Positions 8,975 to 16,779 of a DNA stretch of 39,737 nucleotides are shown here, piece by piece. Source of the DNA: Chitinophaga pinensis (lineage in GTDB: Bacteria; Bacteroidota; Bacteroidia; NS11-12g; UBA955); contig CAMDAF010000023.1 in the NCBI GenBank assembly GCA_945888525.1, positions 1 through 39,737 of the forward strand, written 5' to 3'. The notes beneath the pieces are model-generated. The model ran no database searches, was not told the DNA's origin, and worked only from the letters and a program-made list of their open reading frames with translations. Made by a program: the position numbers and the translations under genes. How positions within the stretch are numbered: position 1 is the first letter of the stretch; every line of letters begins with the position of its first letter.

Positions 8975-9595
8975 TTAAATTGTAGCGTTTTCTAATTTAT
9001 AGTCTTTTAAATTTTCTGTCATAAACTCAAGGCCTTCAGCAGAACAAATTGAGTTGAGGTGGTATTTTACCAGGTAGGCGTATTTTTCATAAAAAGGCAT
9101 CTTTGATAGGATCCCAATTTCACTGCCGATGCATTGCTCAACTAGCGCCATATAAAATCCTGCACAAAGGTTGACGTTAATATCGGTTTTATACAGTCCT
9201 TGCAAAATACCTAGATTAAGATTGTCTATAAGTTGTGTTTGTATTGTTTTTTCGCGGTGCTCTGTAAACAAAATGTAAGTCTCTGGATGGTATTTTTTTA
9301 GATCGAATAACAAACTTGGATTCATTTCTTTGTGTAACCCAATCATCATATTGGCTATTTTTAGAATTTGTAGAATCGCATTTACTTCCGACTTAAATAC
9401 GCTCTCACATAAAGATTCCATAGATTTTGTATGTAAAAGCAAGGTCTTTTTCACCAAATCATCTTTGTCTACCACGTATTGATATAGCGTCTTTTTAGAC
9501 ATGCTTAGTTCTTTAGCAACATCGTCCATTGTTATGCTTTTGATGCCATAGAGCATAAAAAGTTTTTCTGTTGAATTGCAAATTTTTGATAGCAT
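8975..9595 (-). CDS. TetR/AcrR family regulator of the efflux operon
   Basis: A 206-residue regulator with an N-terminal TetR HTH: LFMLYGIKSITMDDVAKEL, then SMSKKTLYQYVVDKDDLVKK (about 13-50). This is followed by an all-helical ligand-binding/dimerisation region without recognisable ligand specificity. It is the first gene of the efflux operon and would repress its own transcription as well as that of the pump, a common arrangement. A candidate operator (CGGAAAC-N16-GTTTCCG) lies 35-64 bp upstream of its ATG. Family assignment is secure; the inducer is unknown. Confidence 0.92.
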   Translation of the reverse strand: MLSKICNSTEKLFMLYGIKSITMDDVAKELSMSKKTLYQYVVDKDDLVKKTLLLHTKSMESLCESVFKSEVNAILQILKIANMMIGLHKEMNPSLLFDLKKYHPETYILFTEHREKTIQTQLIDNLNLGILQGLYKTDINVNLCAGFYMALVEQCIGSEIGILSKMPFYEKYAYLVKYHLNSICSAEGLEFMTENLKDYKLENATI

Positions 9596-9831
9596 AGTAA
9601 AACCGGCCGCGAAATAACAAAATAAACTTCGGAAACAAAAATAATCTTCAAAGTTTCCGCTGAAAATGGACCAACAGATAACTTGGGCCGATGAAAGATG
9701 CTTTAATTAAGTATGTTATTGTTTATTTTCTTTTTTTGACAATTGTTTAAAGACATAATATTGTAATATTTTACTAAAAATTACAGACTTAAAAGGAATA
9801 AATGTAATATTGCTTCTTTGAATTAATTTCA
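9596..9831. other. Divergent intergenic region between efflux operon and apaG
   Basis: A 236-bp AT-rich divergent control region. It holds the CGGAAAC inverted repeat near the efflux side and a 9-bp direct repeat TGTAATATT at 9762-9770 and 9803-9811 on the apaG side. No ORF, tRNA or convincing -33/-7 pair is visible for either gene. Confidence 0.5.
9630..9659. promoter_or_regulatory. Inverted repeat, candidate TetR operator
   Basis: Perfect 7-bp inverted repeat CGGAAAC / GTTTCCG with a 16-bp spacer, in the leader/promoter region of the TetR-efflux operon. The half-site spacing (centre to centre 23 bp) is wider than the classical TetR operator, so binding by two dimers or by another factor is possible. 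Position and symmetry support a regulatory role; no binding evidence can be seen. Confidence 0.45.
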
Positions 9832-10218
9832 ATGAGCAAAACTATTGCAGAGCTGGTAAAAATTTCGGTAGAGACTAAGTTTAATGAGTTTCAAAGCGAC
9901 ACAGAAAATGGTGTCTATTTCTTCTCCTACCATATTCTTATTGAAAACAATAGTGACCACACCATTCAGCTTGTATATCGAAAATGGAAAATTACAGATA
10001 GCAATGGTGAACATAGGTTTGTTGAAGGGGAGGGCGTTGTAGGGGAGAAGCCCATACTTTGCAGTGGTGACATTTATGATTATTACTCTGCTTGCATTCT
10101 GCAAACAGGCATAGGTAAAATGAGTGGGTCATATATTTTTCGTTTGCAAGATGCGGGGGGACATTTTGAGGTCCCAATAAGTGAATTTAATTTAATTTTG
10201 CCTTGGGCCTTAAATTAG
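9832..10218 (+). CDS. apaG: ApaG family protein
   Basis: A 128-residue single-domain protein with an immunoglobulin/fibronectin-like beta fold. The conserved ApaG core is visible: FFSYHILIENNSDHTIQLVYRKW-type strands, the GEGVVGEKPIL loop (about 62-72), and a YYSACILQTGIGKMSGSY-type segment ending in FEVPISEF. ApaG proteins have been linked to Co2+/Mg2+ homeostasis in enterobacteria by genetics, but their biochemistry is unresolved. It starts 236 bp from the divergent TetR gene and is followed 34 bp later by the M28-family gene on the same strand. It carries no signal peptide and should be cytoplasmic. Confidence 0.9.
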   Translation: MSKTIAELVKISVETKFNEFQSDTENGVYFFSYHILIENNSDHTIQLVYRKWKITDSNGEHRFVEGEGVVGEKPILCSGDIYDYYSACILQTGIGKMSGSYIFRLQDAGGHFEVPISEFNLILPWALN

Positions 10219-10239
10219 GCAAATTGGTTAATCTCTTGT

Positions 10240-10247
10240 TATCTTTG
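10240..10247 (+). promoter_or_regulatory. -7 box (TATCTTTG) directly before the M28 gene
   Basis: TATCTTTG matches TAnnTTTG and ends 5 bp before the ATG at 10253, which would put the transcript start at or within a few bases of the start codon. No TTTG/TTG is present at the expected -33 distance, so the promoter may be weak or the match fortuitous. Confidence 0.4.
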
Positions 10248-10252
10248 CTGCA

Positions 10253-11230
10253 ATGAGGATTTTAATCATTTCTTTTGTTTTTTTGTTTTTAGTTTCTTGC
10301 AACAATCAAACCTCCAATGCCGGGCTTGATACTGAAGAAGATTCTACTCAAGTAAGTAATCCAGTTATTGCTCGTATTTTTAATCAAGACAGCGCATATT
10401 CTCATGTGTTGAATCAAGTAAACTTCGGCCCGAGAGTTCCAGGTACTAAAACCCACAAACAGTGCTTTGATTATTTAATTAAAGTTTTAAGACCCTTGGC
10501 TGATACTCTGTATTTGCAATATTCATCTGCATTGACATTTGATAAGAAAACGATACCAGTAATGAACATCATTGCATCGTTTAATCCCCATGCGAGCAAA
10601 AGGATATTGTTGTGCGCACATTGGGATACTAGACCATTTGCCGATCAGGATGATGTGGATAAAGATAAGCCAATTTTAGGGGCAAATGATGGCGCAAGCG
10701 GCGTTGGTGTTTTGTTGGAAATAGCAGCGGAATTAAAAAAACAGCCGGTAGAAATTGGGGTTGATATTGTTTTATTTGATGCAGAAGATTGGGGGGATAA
10801 TACTGGTGAAATACAAGATAGTTATTGTTTAGGGTCTCAATATTGGGCTAAGAATCCGCATGTTCCTTCTTACAAAGCAGATTTTGGCATCTTGTTGGAC
10901 ATGGTAGGTGCACCGAATGCAGTTTTTGGTTTTGAAGGATACAGTTTAGCTGAGGCTCAAAATTATTTATCAATGGTTTGGTCGAGCGCAAACAATGCCG
11001 GATACTCTGGGTATTTTAAAAATTTCGAAAGAGGTTATGTAACGGATGACCATGTTTATGTTATGAAGCATCTCAAAATACCAATGATAGACATTATCGA
11101 TTGTGATGTAAACACGGCAAGTCATTTTGGTAAATATTGGCACACGCACAATGACAATATGGATGCCATAGATAAAAAGACTTTGAAAGCCGTTGGTCAG
11201 ACATTGTTAAATGTCTTAAGCTCTTATTGA
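10253..11230 (+). CDS. M28 family zinc peptidase / glutaminyl-peptide cyclotransferase-like lipoprotein
   Basis: A 325-residue protein with a lipoprotein signal (FLFLVSCNN, Cys16). The M28 catalytic region is visible: AHWDTRP (122-128), GANDGASGVGVLLE (143-156) with zinc ligand Asp146, FDAEDWGD (175-182) with the Glu178/Asp179 pair, LLDMVG (214-219), and a C-terminal THND His299 that fits the third zinc ligand. The order and the AEDWG motif resemble the glutaminyl cyclase-like branch of M28, which forms N-terminal pyroglutamate, more than aminopeptidases. The protein would act in the periplasm or at the outer membrane. Its 3' end overlaps the convergent PLP-enzyme gene by 7 bp. Cyclase versus peptidase activity is not decidable from sequence. 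Confidence 0.88.
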   Translation: MRILIISFVFLFLVSCNNQTSNAGLDTEEDSTQVSNPVIARIFNQDSAYSHVLNQVNFGPRVPGTKTHKQCFDYLIKVLRPLADTLYLQYSSALTFDKKTIPVMNIIASFNPHASKRILLCAHWDTRPFADQDDVDKDKPILGANDGASGVGVLLEIAAELKKQPVEIGVDIVLFDAEDWGDNTGEIQDSYCLGSQYWAKNPHVPSYKADFGILLDMVGAPNAVFGFEGYSLAEAQNYLSMVWSSANNAGYSGYFKNFERGYVTDDHVYVMKHLKIPMIDIIDCDVNTASHFGKYWHTHNDNMDAIDKKTLKAVGQTLLNVLSSY

Positions 11231-12090
11231 AGCAGTTGAGGCAAGCCACCAGTGTGGATGCAGAGGATTTTATCGCTTGAATTAAAGAAGCCTTTTGAAA
11301 TAAAATCTTGGACTGCCATCATCATCTTTGCCGTGTATACAAATTCCAGTCGGATGGTCGTTTCTAAAAAGAAATCCTCAATAAAACGCCTCAACTCTGT
11401 ATCGTTTTTAGCATATTTCCCCCTGTGGTAGTCGTGTTCAATTTGCCAGTTTTTTACAGGAAATTGGGCCATAATTTCGTCCAATTCGCTGTTGTTTTTC
11501 AAACTGCTAATTCCAATAACTTTTGTTTTTAGTTGTTTTGAGACACATGCCCCAACAATGCCTTCCATGGTTGTGCCAGTTCCAATTGATAAAAAAATGT
11601 AATCATAGGTTTTCTCTAATTCATTGAGGATTTCTGCACAACCCTTCAAGGCTAAAGGATGCCTGCCGCCTTCACCAACAAAAAAAGCATTTGGATTTTT
11701 CTGTTTAAATTGTTCAAACAACGTGTATTTATCCTTGTATTCAGCTCTTGCAACATGTTCTAATGTCATTTCATTTTCCACGCAAATTTTTTCATAAGCA
11801 TTCATATCTCTTGGTTCATTGCCCCTTACAAATCCATGTGTTTTAATTCCAAATAGTTTGCCGGCATAAGCTGCTGCAACTAAATGGTTGCTGTACGCAC
11901 CACCAAAAGTAACAAGCGTTTGGCCTTTGTTCTTAGAGATATGGTCTACGATGTATTTTAGTTTGCGCCACTTATTGCCAGAAATTATAGGATGTATAAG
12001 GTCATCCCGTAATATGTCAATTTCTAATTCATTGCCAAATCCTGAAAACTTAAGCGCTTCAATCTTGCTGTTGTTAAATGGCAAATTCAT
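11224..12090 (-). CDS. PLP-dependent D-cysteine desulfhydrase / ACC deaminase family enzyme
   Basis: A 288-residue fold-type II PLP enzyme. The PLP-binding lysine is Lys40 in ISGNKWRKLKY, followed by the phosphate/substrate loop FGGAYSNHLVAAAY and a C-terminal-half glycine loop SIGTGTTMEG. The frame is open 11 codons further upstream, but the family begins near MNLPFNNSKI, so the ATG at 12090 is preferred. Characterised relatives split D-cysteine to pyruvate, H2S and ammonia or deaminate 1-aminocyclopropane-1-carboxylate. At under 300 residues it is shorter than the roughly 330-residue characterised enzymes, so neither activity can be assigned. It is monocistronic and convergent with the M28 gene. 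Confidence 0.87.
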   Translation of the reverse strand: MNLPFNNSKIEALKFSGFGNELEIDILRDDLIHPIISGNKWRKLKYIVDHISKNKGQTLVTFGGAYSNHLVAAAYAGKLFGIKTHGFVRGNEPRDMNAYEKICVENEMTLEHVARAEYKDKYTLFEQFKQKNPNAFFVGEGGRHPLALKGCAEILNELEKTYDYIFLSIGTGTTMEGIVGACVSKQLKTKVIGISSLKNNSELDEIMAQFPVKNWQIEHDYHRGKYAKNDTELRRFIEDFFLETTIRLEFVYTAKMMMAVQDFISKGFFNSSDKILCIHTGGLPQLLQ

Positions 12091-12171
12091 CTTGACGGCA
12101 AAAATAACAATTACTCTTGTCAATATAACAGAGTGAAATTTTAAAGGAAATTGAATTATGGTATATTACTA

Positions 12172-12203
12172 TTTGCAGATACGGTAAAATTTAAGTTGGT
12201 TTG
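12172..12203 (+). promoter_or_regulatory. Promoter for the DUF4286 gene
   Basis: TTTG (12172-12175), 20 bp, then TTGGTTTG (12196-12203), which differs from TAnnTTTG at one position. The -7 box ends 6 bp before the ATG, predicting a very short or absent 5' leader. Confidence 0.5.
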
Positions 12204-12209
12204 CACCCT

Positions 12210-12515
12210 ATGTTTATTTACAACGTTACTTGCAATATTCCTGATTCGATTGAAACTGAATGGTTACACTGGATGAAACACGAACACATTCCAGAAGTAA
12301 TTGCAACAAAGAAGTTCACAGAATTTAAAATGTTAAAACTTTTAACCAATGTAGAGGACAATGAAGGTGTTAATTACGCCATCCAGTATTATTGCCACAG
12401 TTTAGAAGATTACAACGATTATGTTGAGAATTATGGGCCTAGTTTAAAGGCCAAAACATATGCTAAATACGGGGATAAAGTTCTTGCATTTAGAACTTTA
12501 TTGGAAGAAGTTTAG
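12210..12515 (+). CDS. DUF4286 family protein
   Basis: A 101-residue cytoplasmic protein beginning MFIYNVTCNIPDSIETEWLH. An in-frame TTG nine bases earlier overlaps the -7 box, so the ATG at 12210 is preferred. The pattern of an N-terminal beta strand, the WLHWMKHEHIPEVI segment and a C-terminal YAKYGDKVLAFRTLLEEV helix matches the DUF4286 family of Bacteroidota, which looks like a ferredoxin-like alpha/beta barrel (Dabb/ABM type) fold. No catalytic residues are recognisable and its function is unknown. Its stop codon directly abuts the stop of the convergent S9 peptidase gene. Confidence 0.82.
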   Translation: MFIYNVTCNIPDSIETEWLHWMKHEHIPEVIATKKFTEFKMLKLLTNVEDNEGVNYAIQYYCHSLEDYNDYVENYGPSLKAKTYAKYGDKVLAFRTLLEEV

Positions 12516-14690
12516 CTATAGATTTTCTATAATGTATTCTGTGATTTTTTGCATTAAATGCACACGGTCTTTTCCCATTACATTGTGTTTATGTGCAGGA
12601 TATACAAAGTAATCTAAATAAGTATTTCCGGCATCTACGGCCGATTTGCAATACAACAAACTGTGTTGCCATAAAACAACGTCATCATCACAACCATGAA
12701 TCATCAAGAGTTTGTCTTGTAAATTGTTGACATAGTTTGTAAGATTTGCATTTTTGTATCCTTCTGGATTTTCAAGTGGCGTATCCATGTATCTTTCGGT
12801 ATACATGATTTCATATAAACTCCAATCGATTACTGGGCCACCTGCTACACCAACTTTAAATACTCCGGGTTGACGGCTCATTAAACTTGTGGTCATAAAT
12901 CCACCAAAACTCCAACCATGAACCGCAATTCTGTTTGCATCCACATAAGGTAGGTTTTTAAGATAATTAACGCCTGCAATTTGGTCGGCCATTTCTATTA
13001 ATCCAAGGTTTCTAAAAGTTGAACTTTCAAACTCATGGCCTCTATTAGAAGAACCTCTGTTGTCTAGGGTAAAAACGATATACCCTTTTTGAGCCATCAA
13101 TTGCATCCATAGATTGCTTCCTGCCAACCATGAGTTGCTTATCATTTGTGCATGAGGTCCCCCATATACATAGACCACAACTGGATATTTTTTTGACTTA
13201 TCATAATTTGGAGGAGTAATCATTCTGCAGTAAAGAACGGTTCCTTCATTTAGGATAGGGAAAATGCTGGTTTCGCCCAAAGTGTAATCCGATAATGGAT
13301 TCGGGGCATCTAAAAGTGACTTTATTTGATCGCCTTTATAGGTTTTAATAAGTATCTTTTTTGGAACATTTGTGCTGGAATAAGCATCTATAAAATGGGT
13401 AAAGCTTGAATTAAACAGGGCCATATGTGTGCCCTGCTCGGTGCTGAGCTTTTTTATATCACCATTGCCTATGTTAGCGCTGTATATATGCCGCTCTAAA
13501 GGGCTCTCTTTAGTTCCTTCGAAATACGCATACTCACCTTTGTTGTCAACGCCCAATAACCTTGTAACCATCCACTTCCCTGAGGTGATTTGACGAATCA
13601 ATTTGCCATTGGTATTGTATAGGTATAAATGGTTGAAGCCATCTCTTTCGCTTTGCCAAATAAACTTATTATTATCGTTTGGTAAGAAATAGAAACCGTG
13701 CTGAGGCTCAATATATTTTTCATCACGTTCTTCAAATAAAGTTTTTTCAAGGCTTCCGCTATTGGTATTGTAGCTGTTGATGAAATCTTGATTCTGCCCA
13801 CGGTTAACAATTGCCATATACAAGAATTCTTCATCAGGGCCCCAAGAAACATTTGTTAAATATTGATCAATTGGTTCGCCTGTCTCAAGATAGTTCACCC
13901 TTTGTGTACTTAAATCATAAATTCCAACGGTAACATGATGGCTTTTAGCGCCGGCGATAGGGTACTTAATCATGTTCACCGCGGCTGGCATTTTGCTGTT
14001 GTCATAAATTGCGTAGTCGCTTACCATACTTTCGTCCATTCTGTAAAAGGCCAATTTGTTGCCGCTTGGACTCCAAAAAAGCCCCTTGTCTATTCCAAAT
14101 TCATTGCGGTGAACTGTTTGCCCATAGACTATTCCTTTGCCCCCATCACTGGTTATTTGTTTAATGCCATTGCTGCCTAGAATAAATATATTGTTGTTTT
14201 CAACATAGGCTATTTGCTGGTTTCCATAATTGTATTCGATAGACTCCACGTTTTTTGAAATCTGAAGAATGAGTCTGAAGGCCTGAGCGGGTATATTGAA
14301 ATTGAGATATTCATTTTCTTTAAAAATTTTAATGTTGTCATTGTCAATCCACTCAAATGCAGGAAATGATTTGAAGTTCAAACCAGCTTTATACGTATTT
14401 GCTGCTGTGTTTAAACTTTCGAGACTAACACTGCTGTCTTCCTGATTGGTTTCAATATCAACAATGATCAGTTTTTGAGGCTTCCCTGATCTAAGAAAAG
14501 CATATTTAAGACCTCCTGGCAACCATTGTAGAGCATTCAAATTTTGAGGGCGTAATGATTTGTTGTTTTCCTTATCAAACATTAAAATGGCTTCTTCCAT
14601 GTTTAAGTATTTTGTTCCTTGGGCGGATAAGGATGAAGAAATTAGAATACAGAAGCTGACTAAAATTGATTTGAAATGGTTTAAATGCAT
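12516..14690 (-). CDS. S9 family (dipeptidyl-peptidase IV type) prolyl peptidase
   Basis: A 724-residue secreted serine peptidase. A signal peptide (about 1-23, cleavage after LSAQ) is followed by an eight-bladed beta-propeller (about 35-470) and an alpha/beta-hydrolase domain. The triad is visible: Ser594 in GWSFGGF, Asp669 in HGCDDDVV, and His702 in PAHKHNV. The propeller carries HRNEFGIDKGLFWSPSG, corresponding to the N-terminus-binding glutamate region of DPP-IV-type enzymes. Such periplasmic enzymes remove dipeptides ending in proline or alanine during protein utilisation. It is monocistronic and divergent from dapD. DPP-IV versus tripeptidyl peptidase specificity is not settled. Confidence 0.93.
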   Translation of the reverse strand: MHLNHFKSILVSFCILISSSLSAQGTKYLNMEEAILMFDKENNKSLRPQNLNALQWLPGGLKYAFLRSGKPQKLIIVDIETNQEDSSVSLESLNTAANTYKAGLNFKSFPAFEWIDNDNIKIFKENEYLNFNIPAQAFRLILQISKNVESIEYNYGNQQIAYVENNNIFILGSNGIKQITSDGGKGIVYGQTVHRNEFGIDKGLFWSPSGNKLAFYRMDESMVSDYAIYDNSKMPAAVNMIKYPIAGAKSHHVTVGIYDLSTQRVNYLETGEPIDQYLTNVSWGPDEEFLYMAIVNRGQNQDFINSYNTNSGSLEKTLFEERDEKYIEPQHGFYFLPNDNNKFIWQSERDGFNHLYLYNTNGKLIRQITSGKWMVTRLLGVDNKGEYAYFEGTKESPLERHIYSANIGNGDIKKLSTEQGTHMALFNSSFTHFIDAYSSTNVPKKILIKTYKGDQIKSLLDAPNPLSDYTLGETSIFPILNEGTVLYCRMITPPNYDKSKKYPVVVYVYGGPHAQMISNSWLAGSNLWMQLMAQKGYIVFTLDNRGSSNRGHEFESSTFRNLGLIEMADQIAGVNYLKNLPYVDANRIAVHGWSFGGFMTTSLMSRQPGVFKVGVAGGPVIDWSLYEIMYTERYMDTPLENPEGYKNANLTNYVNNLQDKLLMIHGCDDDVVLWQHSLLYCKSAVDAGNTYLDYFVYPAHKHNVMGKDRVHLMQKITEYIIENL

Positions 14691-14807
14691 TTGAATTGAC
14701 TTTGCAGCAAATTTGCAAAAAAATAAGTGTAAATAAAATATTCAATTTTTTTTAGGCAAGAATCGAATGATATAAAATGATTTGTTATTCTATACTGACT
14801 AAATCTA

Positions 14808-14839
14808 TTTGATGTTTCATCGTTTTTTGTGTTATTTTG
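14808..14839 (+). promoter_or_regulatory. Promoter for dapD
   Basis: TTTG (14808-14811), 20 bp, then TTATTTTG (14832-14839), one mismatch to TAnnTTTG. The box ends 23 bp before the dapD ATG. It lies inside the extended open frame upstream of dapD, which supports the downstream start. Confidence 0.55.
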
Positions 14840-14862
14840 TACTGTTTTTAAAATTTAATAAA

Positions 14863-15693
14863 ATGACAGAATTGCAAGACCTAAGGAATACTATTGAAGC
14901 GGCTTGGGATAACAGAGAACTCTTGAAAGACGAGCAAACAAAAAAGGCTGTTCTGTCATTGATAGAATTTTTAGATAAGGGTCTCGTTCGCGTCGCTGAG
15001 CCAAAAGAAAATGGAGAAGCTTGGCAAGTTAATGAATGGGTTAAAAAGGGTGTAATTCTATATTTTCCTATTCAACAAATTGAAACCGAAAAATTTGGCA
15101 GCTATGAATTCTGTGATAAAATACCACTTAAAAATGATTATGCTTCTCAAGGTGTTCGTGCTGTAATGGGTTCCGTTGCGCGTTATGGCGCTTTCATTAA
15201 TAGGGGCGTTATTTTGATGCCAAGTTTTGTTAATATTGGCGCCTATGTTGATTCAGGAACTATGGTTGATACATGGGCCACGGTTGGTTCATGTGCTCAG
15301 ATTGGCAAAAATGTTCATCTAAGTGGAGGTGTAGGAATCGGTGGGGTATTAGAACCTATTCAAGCTGCGCCAGTAATTATAGAAGATGATTGTTTTATAG
15401 GATCAAGATGCATCGTAGTGGAAGGCGCACACATTGGCAAGGAAGCAGTATTGGGCGCAGGTGTCACAATTACCCAGTCAACTAAAATTATTGACGTAAC
15501 TGGGGCAGAGCCGATTACTTATAAAGGTTATGTTCCAGAAAGATCAGTTGTGATTCCTGGTTCGTATGAAAAAGAATTTCCAGCCGGAAAATACCATGTA
15601 CCATGTGCAATAATTATAGGAAAAAGAAAGCCTAGTACTGATTTAAAAACTTCATTGAATGATGCTTTACGTGATTTTAATGTAGCTGTCTAA
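14863..15693 (+). CDS. dapD: 2,3,4,5-tetrahydropyridine-2,6-dicarboxylate N-succinyltransferase
   Basis: Converts tetrahydrodipicolinate and succinyl-CoA to N-succinyl-2-amino-6-oxopimelate in the succinylase branch of lysine and diaminopimelate synthesis. The protein is 276 residues from the ATG at 14863 (MTELQDLRNTIEAAWDNR), the usual family length. An N-terminal helical domain (about 1-100) precedes a left-handed beta-helix of hexapeptide repeats (about 110-230), with the family segment VDTWATVGSCAQIGKNVHLS and the LSGGVGIGGVLEP loop. The upstream Met codons at 14809 would add 18 residues unlike the family. It ends in TAATG, overlapping the GT4 gene start by one base, so the two are translationally coupled. 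Confidence 0.97.
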   Translation: MTELQDLRNTIEAAWDNRELLKDEQTKKAVLSLIEFLDKGLVRVAEPKENGEAWQVNEWVKKGVILYFPIQQIETEKFGSYEFCDKIPLKNDYASQGVRAVMGSVARYGAFINRGVILMPSFVNIGAYVDSGTMVDTWATVGSCAQIGKNVHLSGGVGIGGVLEPIQAAPVIIEDDCFIGSRCIVVEGAHIGKEAVLGAGVTITQSTKIIDVTGAEPITYKGYVPERSVVIPGSYEKEFPAGKYHVPCAIIIGKRKPSTDLKTSLNDALRDFNVAV

Positions 15694-16775
15694 TGAATAT
15701 TGGATTTGATGCAAAGCGGTACTTTCACAACAATTCAGGTTTGGGCAATTATAGCCGTGACTTGGTAAACAGTCTCATTAAATTACAACCTTCAAACAAA
15801 TATTACTTATTTGATCCCAGTCCTTCTACTTTAAATCTGCCGCCAAATACCATCGCAGCAGTGCCCCAGCACAATTCAATTTTTTGGAGGATTAAAGGTA
15901 TCCAGAAGGATATTGAAATGCATAAAATTGATCTTTATCATGGTCTAAGCAATGAGTTGCCCTTTGGTAAATGGCCTGAAAAAACAAAAAAAATTGTGAC
16001 CATTCACGATATCATTTTTCGACTTTACCCAAACCATTATTCAGTTTTAGATAGAGAAATTTACCACCAGAAAACAAAGCATGCAATAAAAATAGCAGAC
16101 CATGTGGTTGCAACTAGCCAGTCGACCGCCGATGACTTGCTTAACCACTATGGCGTGCAAGAAGATAAACTAAGTGTGGTTTATCAAACTTGTGGCGAAG
16201 GCCATTGGAAATCATATTCTCAAGATGCGTTAAATAGTTTTGCTTTCAACAAGCGTTTGCCTTCTAAGTTTGCTTTATATGTAAGTAGTTTTCAAACAAG
16301 AAAGAACCATTTGCAATTGTTAAAGGGACTAAAAGAATCTGGTTTAAAAGACTTTAATTTGGTGCTTGCTGGCAAAAAAGGTGAAACATTAATTGCCTGT
16401 CATCAATATATTATTGAGAATGGGTTAGGCAAACAGGTTATTATTTTAAATGACTTGCAAAATTCTGAATTGCCTTTACTGTATAGGTGTGCAAGCTCAT
16501 TCATTTATCCAAGTATGGCGGAGGGTTTTGGCATTCCGTTGATAGAGGCTGCCTGTGCTGGCTTGCCACTTGCCGTAAATGATATTCCTGTTTTTAGAGA
16601 ATTGGCGCCTGAAAGTGCTGTTAAATTTAATGCAAGTGATGAGATTTCAATTGCTGATACCATTTTGAATTTAAACAAAATGGAAAAACTAGATTACAGT
16701 CTCTATTTAGAAAAATTTAAAACAGATTATGCTGCCGAAATGATGTATTCACTTTATACTTCATTGGTAAGTTAA
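15693..16775 (+). CDS. Glycosyltransferase family 4 (GT-B)
   Basis: A 360-residue retaining GT-B glycosyltransferase. The N-terminal acceptor domain opens with a glycine-rich NNSGLGNYSRDLV loop, and the C-terminal nucleotide-sugar domain contains the GT4 E-x7-E signature in EGFGIPLIEAACAGLPLAV (about 274-292). YVSSFQTRKNHLQLLKG marks the domain boundary. No membrane segment is present; it is probably a peripheral cytoplasmic enzyme adding a hexose to a lipid-linked glycan. It overlaps dapD by one base and is convergent with galE, 4 bp away. The sugar and acceptor are not predictable, though nearby galE and WbpD-like genes suggest cell-surface polysaccharide. Confidence 0.9.
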   Translation: MNIGFDAKRYFHNNSGLGNYSRDLVNSLIKLQPSNKYYLFDPSPSTLNLPPNTIAAVPQHNSIFWRIKGIQKDIEMHKIDLYHGLSNELPFGKWPEKTKKIVTIHDIIFRLYPNHYSVLDREIYHQKTKHAIKIADHVVATSQSTADDLLNHYGVQEDKLSVVYQTCGEGHWKSYSQDALNSFAFNKRLPSKFALYVSSFQTRKNHLQLLKGLKESGLKDFNLVLAGKKGETLIACHQYIIENGLGKQVIILNDLQNSELPLLYRCASSFIYPSMAEGFGIPLIEAACAGLPLAVNDIPVFRELAPESAVKFNASDEISIADTILNLNKMEKLDYSLYLEKFKTDYAAEMMYSLYTSLVS

Positions 16776-16779
16776 AAGC

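Noticed and set aside
9736-9764. E. coli-like sigma70 promoter TTGACA-17-TATTGT upstream of apaG
   Set aside because: It does not match the -33/-7 pattern of other promoters in this window, and AT-rich DNA often gives such matches by chance.
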